From Lachnospiraceae bacterium (GTDB lineage: Bacteria > Bacillota_A > Clostridia > Lachnospirales > Lachnospiraceae): a DNA stretch of 14,828 nucleotides. This document shows positions 1-5,077 of the stretch, piece after piece. The first letter of the stretch is position 1; every line of letters begins with the position of its first letter. The translations under genes were made by a program, and so were the position numbers. Location of the stretch: the NCBI GenBank assembly GCA_024699595.1, contig JAILPG010000301.1, forward strand, positions 1 through 14,828, given 5' to 3'. A model generated the notes under the pieces. That model ran no database searches. It was not told the DNA's origin and was given only the letters and a program-made list of their open reading frames with translations.

Positions 1-534
1 GAAGACGGAAATGGTCGAACCGCACGTTTGCTATCGGGATACATTTTGGATATCAACGGATACGGATTTAATGGTATCGGTTCATTAGAGGAATACTTTG
101 CATATGACATTAACGAGTATTATGAATCGATACAGATGGGACTGCCTGCGCTTTATTACTCCGGAAGAAATAATCCGCCACATCCGGAAGTATGGGTAAA
201 TTATTTTCTGCGGATGGTACTGTTGTATTCTAATAAGATCTGTGAACTGTCAGAAAGTTCCAGCGAAGATGAAATACGCGGAAGCTTGTCATATATAAAG
301 GGCAAGGAGAAGGAACTGCTCCTGTTTTTGATAAAGAAATATAAAGGAGAGTTTACTCCAATCGAAGTCAGCCGTGAAATTGGTGTGACTAACAAAACGG
401 TAATAAATAGATTGTCAGTGTTGGTAAAAAATGGTTTTGTGGAACCCTTAATGGTAAATCAGCGTATCAGATCCTATAAACTAAGCGATTTTACGCGGGA
501 TAATGAAAAAACAATAAAGAAGATGATTTCATAG
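1..534 (+). CDS. Fic family protein, C-terminal part (5' end outside window)
   Basis: The reading frame is open from base 1 and begins inside the Fic active-site loop: residues read EDGNGRTARLL, matching the HxFx(D/E)GNGRxxR motif. The catalytic histidine would lie just outside the window. Fic proteins usually transfer AMP from ATP to a hydroxyl on a target protein. After the Fic helices, a winged-helix segment lies at about 375-500 (EIGVTNKTVINRLSVLVKNG), typical of larger Fic proteins with a C-terminal DNA-binding-like domain. The ORF stops with TAG at 532-534. A one-base change in the A6 run at 506-511 would extend it to 578, so the 3' end may be frameshifted. No inhibitory helix can be judged because the N-terminus is missing. 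The family call is firm; the target is unknown. Confidence 0.88.
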   Translation, partial: EDGNGRTARLLSGYILDINGYGFNGIGSLEEYFAYDINEYYESIQMGLPALYYSGRNNPPHPEVWVNYFLRMVLLYSNKICELSESSSEDEIRGSLSYIKGKEKELLLFLIKKYKGEFTPIEVSREIGVTNKTVINRLSVLVKNGFVEPLMVNQRIRSYKLSDFTRDNEKTIKKMIS

Positions 535-617
535 AGTTTATTGATATATTGAATGATTCAATTACTGAAGAAAAATGATTATTTGTGCCGAGGTGCTTAT
601 TACAGGAGGATCAAAAA

Positions 618-753
618 ATGAATAATACGATGACAGGACAAAATACGTTCGATATATGATGAAGGAATCCGCTTACTAACAGAGCATATGGGAGTGCTTA
701 AGACGGAAACGTTCATATCTGTAGTATTACGTGAGCGGATTGACTATATATAA
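618..753 (+). pseudogene. Frameshifted remnant of a small protein gene
   Basis: A strong ribosome binding site (AGGAGG at 604-609) precedes ATG 618, but that frame stops at 657 after 13 codons. In the next frame, from about 655 to the TAA at 751-753, the sequence reads YDEGIRLLTEHMGVLKTETF and then ISVVLRERIDYI. This resembles small (<100 residue) uncharacterised proteins whose core ends in a phrase like 'RE-x-x-DYT'. The two frames join naturally with a one-base shift at about 651-657. The C-terminus also looks cut short. The family is recognised only by phrase-level resemblance and has no assigned function. It lies beside a toxin-antitoxin operon among other gene debris. Confidence 0.5.
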
Positions 754-854
754 ACTGTGTTTTGGATCAAATCGGAACTGTACCAAAACGTATACCAATG
801 CATTGACAATGCCCCGAATTCCCCTTTCCGAGCGGGATTGCGGGCTTCTTTCAA

Positions 855-875
855 GTTCGATTCCCATCACCTGCT
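855..875 (+). repeat. tRNA-Gly 3'-end-like sequence (candidate att site, left copy)
   Basis: This 21-base segment reads like the T-loop, the 3' T-stem strand and the 3' acceptor strand of a Firmicute tRNA-Gly (GTTCGATT followed by CCCAT and CACCTGCT). The matching 5' T-stem strand is absent (TCAAG precedes the loop instead of ATGGG), so this is not a tRNA gene. Its last 14 bases (862-875) recur exactly at 1678-1691 on the other side of the toxin-antitoxin operon. tRNA 3' ends are common integration sites for mobile elements, so these may be att-like scars. The tRNA resemblance comes from memory of consensus sequences. Confidence 0.45.
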
Positions 876-886
876 GTACGCTTGTT

Positions 887-1303
887 TTACTCTTTATCCT
901 CAAGGATAATATCCATCATCTCCCTGGGAGTTACAACAAAAGGCTTTTGCGGAAAATGCTTTATATTTCCTGTCACAAGATATGCATCCCCGTCTTTGCG
1001 TTTTTCCATAACGATTGCATAGAAAACAACATCATTCGGGTCAGGCAGCTCGTAATCCATGTTATTGGTATCGATATACTCTCCTTGCTTCTCAAGTGCC
1101 TGTATGACATCATCCACGATATCTTTCGTCAGGTGGAATTTGTCGCGCATAAGAACTGTCCGGTATTCCGCCAATATTTCGTCATTAAGAATCGGTATAA
1201 TAGCGCCACTGAATGCGAATTCAAGGATGCTGCCGGGAACTGATGACCATTTCAGCATTGCGGATACTAAGACATTAGTATCTATGACCGCATATCGCCT
1301 CAT
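887..1303 (-). CDS. PIN-domain toxin (VapC-like ribonuclease)
   Basis: A 138-residue PIN domain protein, usual length for the family annotated as 'putative toxin-antitoxin system toxin component, PIN family'. PIN toxins are Mg2+-dependent ribonucleases that cut tRNA or other RNA when free of antitoxin. The conserved acids are in place: D8 in VIDTN, E46 in DEILAEYRTVL, and D88/D91 in PDPNDVVF. The late strand reads YLVTGNIKHF at 108-117. Its ATG (1301-1303) overlaps the end of the antitoxin gene by four bases, so the two are translationally coupled. The pair is transcribed from the promoter at 1619-1647. No frameshift or truncation is seen. The RNA target cannot be read from sequence. Confidence 0.88.
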   Translation of the reverse strand: MRRYAVIDTNVLVSAMLKWSSVPGSILEFAFSGAIIPILNDEILAEYRTVLMRDKFHLTKDIVDDVIQALEKQGEYIDTNNMDYELPDPNDVVFYAIVMEKRKDGDAYLVTGNIKHFPQKPFVVTPREMMDIILEDKE

Positions 1304-1593
1304 TCAGCCACATGCTTTCTCGTAGCATTTATTTCAGCGTTGATCTCATCGAGCGACATATCAGCAATGCCATTCTCGTTTGCTATTCTGCTGGCTTCTT
1401 TCATCGCCTCCAAACCCCGATTCCTCGGTATATCATTAACATTCATGGAAAACGGAATCCCATTCTCCTGAATCATTCGTGCAATACACATCCGAAGATA
1501 TGATTGCAGGTCAAGTCCAAGTCTGTCACATATACTGACTGCCTTTGCCTTAGCAGTATCCTCTGTTCTAAATTGAACTAATACACTTGACAT
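1300..1593 (-). CDS. RelB/DinJ-like antitoxin
   Basis: A 97-residue protein with an N-terminal ribbon-helix-helix type region (about residues 1-50, beginning MSSVLVQFRTEDTAKAKAVS) and a polar C-terminal tail (about 70-97) suited to wrapping a toxin. RelB/DinJ antitoxins bind their own promoter and neutralise the toxin; the toxin here is a PIN protein rather than RelE/YafQ. ATG 1591-1593 is preceded on the - strand by AAGGAG at 1603-1608, a good ribosome binding site that supports this start. It is first in a two-gene operon and overlaps the toxin start by four bases. Inverted repeats in the promoter are likely its operator. Confidence 0.85.
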   Translation of the reverse strand: MSSVLVQFRTEDTAKAKAVSICDRLGLDLQSYLRMCIARMIQENGIPFSMNVNDIPRNRGLEAMKEASRIANENGIADMSLDEINAEINATRKHVAE

Positions 1594-1618
1594 AATGGTC
1601 TACTCCTTTTCTGTGTTT

Positions 1619-1657
1619 ATTATAGTTCATCATGCAATCGTTTGCAATCATATGATT
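1619..1657 (-). promoter_or_regulatory. Promoter and putative operator of the toxin-antitoxin operon
   Basis: On the - strand a TTGCAA -35 box (1642-1647) and a perfect TATAAT -10 box (1619-1624) are 17 bases apart, the ideal sigma-A spacing. Two inverted repeats overlap it: TGCAA-N4-TTGCA at 1633-1646 and the perfect palindrome AATCATATGATT at 1646-1657. Operators in this position fit autorepression by the antitoxin or the toxin-antitoxin complex. Expected transcription start is about 1612, leaving a leader of about 20 bases. Confidence 0.75.
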
Positions 1658-1677
1658 ACTTTTGCTACAACAAAAAA

Positions 1678-1691
1678 TCCCATCACCTGCT
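1678..1691 (+). repeat. tRNA-Gly 3'-end-like direct repeat (right copy)
   Basis: The 14 bases TCCCATCACCTGCT repeat exactly the end of the 855-875 segment, 816 bases away, in the same orientation. Together they bracket the whole toxin-antitoxin operon, including its promoter. This copy is followed by a run of five T (1691-1695), as seen after tRNA genes that do not encode CCA. It could be a junction left by insertion at a tRNA gene, or chance. Confidence 0.4.
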
Positions 1692-1796
1692 TTTTACAAA
1701 TCTTGTAGAAGGTTTATGTATTTTACACATCTGTAGTTGAGGAAGACAGGAAAGCTTTAATAGTAAGTCTTGCCAAAATGGAACAAAATTTATTTT

Positions 1797-1997
1797 ATGG
1801 AAAGAATGAATCAATATTTTGAACCCATGGTACAACATCAGATTGGCGGATACTCTTTTAAAAACCATTTGTTGTTAGAACAAGCATTCACAAGAAGATC
1901 CTACTCGGAAGAAAATGGTGGCGAGAACAACGAAGCTTTGGAGTTCATAGGTGATAAGGTGCTTGATCTCGCTGTGATTCGCTATCTTGTCGCAAAA
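1797..1997 (+). pseudogene. Truncated RNase III-like gene, 5' part only
   Basis: From ATG 1797 the product contains YSFKNHLLLEQAFTRRSYSE, then NNEALEFIGDKVLDLAVIR. The latter is the RNase III signature helix (consensus NERLEFLGDAVL) with its acidic metal ligands. Homology stops at about base 1997, after roughly 65 residues. The frame then runs on through unrelated repeats and an NhaC fragment to a stop at 2256-2258. The rest of the nuclease domain, including the second acidic cluster, and any dsRNA-binding domain are missing, so the product cannot be an active RNase III. It resembles the stand-alone RNase III-domain proteins of Lachnospiraceae rather than the housekeeping rnc. No good ribosome binding site precedes the ATG. 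Confidence 0.75.
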
Positions 1998-2064
1998 AAC
2001 GGCTGTTTTATTTCGGCTGAAAGTGGCTGTTTCTCTCCGACGCAAAATGGTTATTTCTTCCCGA
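1992..2064 (+). repeat. Three 24-bp tandem degenerate repeats (mobile-element end-like)
   Basis: Three units share an AAA(N)GGCTGTTT...TCCGA-like core. Their GG anchors fall at 2001, 2025 and 2049, giving an exact 24-base period; the third unit has GGTTATTT. The units lie precisely where RNase III homology ends and NhaC homology begins. Multiple short tandem repeats are typical of the transposase-binding ends of some insertion sequences, for example IS21-type. No transposase is present, so this could be a residual end after deletion. The repeat itself is seen directly; its origin is inferred. Confidence 0.55.
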
Positions 2065-2066
2065 CC

Positions 2067-2260
2067 CCTGTGATCTTCCTGGCCGCGGTGATTTTTTCTT
2101 TCTCTACAGGAACCTCCTGGGGCAGTTTCGGGATCCTGATCCCCATTGTGACCGCTATCTTTTCTGCAGATGATCCGCTGTTGATCATAGGAGTCTCTGC
2201 CTGCCCTACGCGCTTACCGTGGCGGGGATCAGTTTTGTTATTTATCTTCCGGCCGTAGTC
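2067..2260 (+). pseudogene. NhaC-type Na+/H+ antiporter remnant (C-terminal, deleted and frameshifted)
   Basis: One frame reads IFLAAVIFSFSTGTSWGSFG, then ILIPIVTAIFSADDPLLIIG (to about 2199), which matches the conserved TGTSWGTFGIMIPI region of NhaC family antiporters. The next frame, from 2201, continues with LPYALTVAGISFVIYLPAVV, matching a later NhaC helix. About 35 residues expected between them, including the GDHCSPISDTT motif, are missing, and the frame changes by one. The 5' part is also lost, replaced by the tandem repeats. No active transporter can result. It probably marks a gene destroyed by insertion and deletion. Confidence 0.72.
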
Positions 2261-2322
2261 ATGAAACGTCGAGATGTTAAGGTTGTTTGCGGCTCAGTGG
2301 AAAGTTATCATATCTTAGCTTT

Positions 2323-3723
2323 TTACTGTTTTTCCGTAAGATTCTTAAGCCATCTCTCTTTTTTCAGCCAGATATGGAATACCACGACTTTTACAAGATC
2401 CAGGAGTTTGATGCAGCCATACATTTCTACCGGTCCTATATCCGTATATATCCCAAGGCCGAAGAGGAGAGGCATCATGACAAAGATGGTGATGGTCGCA
2501 TCAGTATATGCCCCCATCTCCGTGTCTCCCCCGGCCCTTGCAACTGCCTGCTGGGTATTTAAGAATATCCATACAGGCGTAAATAAAGCCATCATTATCA
2601 CCATTCTTTTACAGATCAGGACAGCGGATGCACTGAGTCTTCCGAACACGATCGGGATCACAAAGGTGGTAAGCAGAGCAAATACCGTTACAAACAGGCT
2701 AAATACAATGGCTCCCGACAGAAGCCAGTTTTTTTCCTGCCTTGCTCTTTCTAAGTTACCCTCACCAAGGGTCTTTCCGAGGATCACACCGGTAGCGCTG
2801 TAGATGCCCCCGAAGGCCACAAAGAAGAGATTGGCGATCGCAAAACTTGAAGCCATTCCCGATACAACATCGGCTCCGCCTCTTCCGTTATAGATCGCGG
2901 TGGTCACAGTCTCGGAAAGGACCCATACCATTTCACAGAACAGCACTAAAGCGGCTTTTTTAAGGATTTTCTTAAACAGGGCCTTATCTATGCGGAATAC
3001 TTCCTTAAGCTTTATGACAAATTCGGGTTTTTTTCTGATACAGAAAGTCATAAAGATCAGAAACTCAAGGCTTCTTGCTATGACCGTTGCAACCGCTGCA
3101 CCCTTTACTCCCATTTTCGGAAAACCGAGATTGCCGTAGATTAAGAGGAAGTTAAACAATGTATTTGTAAGAGTGGCTATTATGGTCACTATGAGAGGAA
3201 ACCTTACTCTTCCCATATCGCGAAGAGAACTGGCTATGCACATGGATAGAGTCATCGGGATCCCGATAAAGAACATTATGCGGATATATTTTACCGCCTC
3301 ATCAAGGATCATATCTGCCTGAGTATTTCCTATCAGCATAAGAGACAGTACCTGTCTGGGAAACACGATACAGACAAGAAAATAGGGAATGAAGGCCGCA
3401 AATCCCAGCATCAGTTTGAACCTGAAGGCCTGCTTAAGCCCCTCTCGGTCCTTCGCACCGTAAAACTGCGTCATAAAGATCCCGCCTGCCATGCATATGG
3501 TGTTTAAAAAGACCATAAACACAAACAGCACCTGTCCTGCAACGTTAACGCCGGACATTGATACATCTCCTAATCCCGAAACCATAAAATTATCGATCAG
3601 GGAGACCATGCTCTGTATCAGCTGCTGCAGCATGATGGGTATGGCGATGGCAAGAGCTCCTTTATAGAATCCTGCCGCGCCTAATATTCTGTTTTTATTC
3701 TTAGCTACAGATCCCTCGTTCAT
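2323..3723 (-). CDS. MATE family efflux transporter
   Basis: A 466-residue membrane protein with the usual MATE length and about 12 hydrophobic segments. The N-terminal phrase PIMLQQLIQSMVSLIDNFMV matches the family's 'P-x(3)-x-L-x-x-x-x-x-xxD' start region, followed by GLGDVSMSGVNVAGQ. MATE proteins export cationic drugs or metabolites in exchange for Na+ or H+. ATG 3721-3723 is chosen because AAAGGAG lies five bases upstream; a longer in-frame start at 3828 has no ribosome binding site and would read through the upstream terminator. It is downstream of the antiporter gene but separated by a strong intrinsic terminator, and no clear promoter is visible in the ~50 bases between. The substrate is unknown. 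The 3' end faces the broken NhaC region, and no terminator is seen there. Confidence 0.9.
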   Translation of the reverse strand: MNEGSVAKNKNRILGAAGFYKGALAIAIPIMLQQLIQSMVSLIDNFMVSGLGDVSMSGVNVAGQVLFVFMVFLNTICMAGGIFMTQFYGAKDREGLKQAFRFKLMLGFAAFIPYFLVCIVFPRQVLSLMLIGNTQADMILDEAVKYIRIMFFIGIPMTLSMCIASSLRDMGRVRFPLIVTIIATLTNTLFNFLLIYGNLGFPKMGVKGAAVATVIARSLEFLIFMTFCIRKKPEFVIKLKEVFRIDKALFKKILKKAALVLFCEMVWVLSETVTTAIYNGRGGADVVSGMASSFAIANLFFVAFGGIYSATGVILGKTLGEGNLERARQEKNWLLSGAIVFSLFVTVFALLTTFVIPIVFGRLSASAVLICKRMVIMMALFTPVWIFLNTQQAVARAGGDTEMGAYTDATITIFVMMPLLFGLGIYTDIGPVEMYGCIKLLDLVKVVVFHIWLKKERWLKNLTEKQ

Positions 3724-3772
3724 TTTTACTCCTTTAAGATCCGGGACAGGCAGGGGAAAGGGAACTCCCCCG

Positions 3773-3808
3773 AAAAAAAAGAAAACCGTGACCGATATGC
3801 CACGGTTT
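3773..3808 (-). terminator. Intrinsic terminator after the cation:proton antiporter
   Basis: On the - strand, AAACCGTG pairs perfectly with CACGGTTT around a 10-base loop (arms 3801-3808 and 3783-3790), followed by TC and a run of eight T (3773-3780). It sits 35-70 bases past the antiporter stop. A second possible stem (AACCCA/TGGGTT, about 3808-3838) lies between stop and terminator. Confidence 0.85.
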
Positions 3809-3842
3809 AAACCCACTGTTTTTTCCAATCTATGGGTTCCCG

Positions 3843-5012
3843 CTATCGTGCCCGTTCAGTAAACAGATACTTGAGGACCACCGGGGTTACAACCGACGAT
3901 ACGATTATCAAAAGTATGACCGCAGGGAAATATACCGGACTGAGCACTCCCGCATCCAGTCCCTTTTGCGCCACTATAAGAGCCACTTCACCCCTGGTCA
4001 TCATGCCGGCTCCTATCCGGAGACTGTCTTTCATATCATAGCCGCAGATCTTTGATGCGAATCCGCATCCAATCACCTTCGTGATCAGGGCAACAATAAT
4101 GTAGCATATGCTGAATCCGAGTATCGATACCGTCATTCCGGAAAGCTCGGTCTTAAGTCCGATACATGCAAAGAATATCGGACCGAAGAGCATGTAACTG
4201 CTTATGTCTATCTTCTTTTCCACATATTCTGCATCATTTATAGTGCACAGCGCTATACCGGCACAATATGCTCCCGTGATATCCGCTATCCCGAAGTATT
4301 CCTGCGCAATATAGGACATCGCAAAACAGAACGCAAGAGCATATATCGGTATCCTCTGCGTATGCGGATGGCGCTTCTCAAGCCATGCGATAAGCTTGTG
4401 TATGATATATCCGAGTATAAGGGTAACTGCAAAGAACAGCACGATCTTAAGCAGCACGATGCCGATGTTTCCGCCTCCGCCGGTTCCACTTATGACACAG
4501 GTCAGTACGATTATACCGATTACATCGTCGATGACAGCGGCACCCACTATCGTGGTACCGACTTCCGTACTGAGCTTACCCATTTCGGAGAGGGCAGCAA
4601 CCGTTATCGAAACACTCGTGGCCGTGCTGATCGTCCCCATAAAGAGTGACGTGTAAAAATCCTTTGACGGTGGAGCATCGAATCCGTAGAAGGCACCGTA
4701 GAGAACCATTCCCCCGACAAGGGGTACTATCACTCCGATCAGGGCTACGAGGAATGCCTTGCCGCCCGATTTTTTAAGCTTTTTAATGTCGGTCCCGAGT
4801 CCTGCCGAGAACATTAACAGTATGACTCCGATCTCGGCAAAGATCTCAATGTCGTCACTTGGCTTGACAAACCCGAGCATGGCAGGTCCTAAAACAAGAC
4901 CCGCGATTATCTCGCCGACAACCTGGGGTGCTCCGATCCTTTTGGAGAGAAGTCCGAACGCCTTAGCGGAAAATATCAGTATTGCAAGATTTAATAATAT
5001 ATGTATGTCCAT
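3843..5012 (-). CDS. CPA2-type cation:proton antiporter (Kef/NapA-like, membrane domain only)
   Basis: A 389-residue integral membrane protein with about 12-13 hydrophobic segments. The opening QVVGEIIAGLVLGPAMLG (30-47) is typical of the Na+/H+ exchanger fold. The transport-site aspartate pair is intact at D162-D163 within GAAVIDDVIG, and the GMMTRGEVALI motif (336-346) matches the conserved charged helix of Kef/NapA/GerN relatives. Family members exchange Na+ or K+ for H+. It lacks the C-terminal TrkA-N/RCK domain of KefB and KefC, so nucleotide or glutathione gating is not expected. ATG 5010-5012 has AGGAAATT just upstream as ribosome binding site. It has its own promoter at 5046-5074 and a terminator after it, so it is probably monocistronic. 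Which ion it carries cannot be decided. Confidence 0.9.
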   Translation of the reverse strand: MDIHILLNLAILIFSAKAFGLLSKRIGAPQVVGEIIAGLVLGPAMLGFVKPSDDIEIFAEIGVILLMFSAGLGTDIKKLKKSGGKAFLVALIGVIVPLVGGMVLYGAFYGFDAPPSKDFYTSLFMGTISTATSVSITVAALSEMGKLSTEVGTTIVGAAVIDDVIGIIVLTCVISGTGGGGNIGIVLLKIVLFFAVTLILGYIIHKLIAWLEKRHPHTQRIPIYALAFCFAMSYIAQEYFGIADITGAYCAGIALCTINDAEYVEKKIDISSYMLFGPIFFACIGLKTELSGMTVSILGFSICYIIVALITKVIGCGFASKICGYDMKDSLRIGAGMMTRGEVALIVAQKGLDAGVLSPVYFPAVILLIIVSSVVTPVVLKYLFTERAR

Positions 5013-5027
5013 AATTTCCTGATCAAA

Positions 5028-5077
5028 TAGGTGATTACCTAAAGCATTATAAACTTGCCGTTTTGATTAAGCAAGTT
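5028..5077 (-). promoter_or_regulatory. Promoter with two inverted repeats upstream of the antiporter
   Basis: On the - strand a TTGCTT -35 box (5069-5074) is 17 bases from a perfect TATAAT -10 box (5046-5051). A 7-bp inverted repeat (AACTTGC at 5071-5077, GCAAGTT at 5052-5058) spans the -35 and spacer. A second, TAGGT-N4-ACCTA (5028-5041), covers the expected start site. Both positions suit repressor binding. The promoter begins at the stop codon of the upstream sensor gene. The first repeat has no following T run, so it is unlikely to be a terminator. Confidence 0.68.

Noticed and set aside
549..561. TTGAAT-G-ATTCAA inverted repeat after the Fic stop
   Set aside because: Short, AT-rich, and inside the possible frameshifted Fic tail; no promoter nearby to support an operator.
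855..875. Intact tRNA-Gly gene
   Set aside because: Only the T-loop and 3' strand are present; the 5' T-stem strand, anticodon arm and D-arm are missing.
731..1243. + strand open frame of 170 codons
   Set aside because: Antisense to the PIN toxin and starts within the small pseudogene; no family resemblance.
2219..2803. + strand frame of 194 codons across the MATE 3' end
   Set aside because: Its first ~15 codons are NhaC remnant; the rest is antisense to MATE.
3724..3828. N-terminal extension of the MATE protein by 35 codons
   Set aside because: It would read through the terminator hairpin, has no ribosome binding site and contains a low-complexity phenylalanine run; the start at 3723 has a good site.
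5052..5077. Terminator for the sensor fusion gene
   Set aside because: The 7-bp stem has a 12-base loop and no following T run; its position on a consensus promoter favours an operator.
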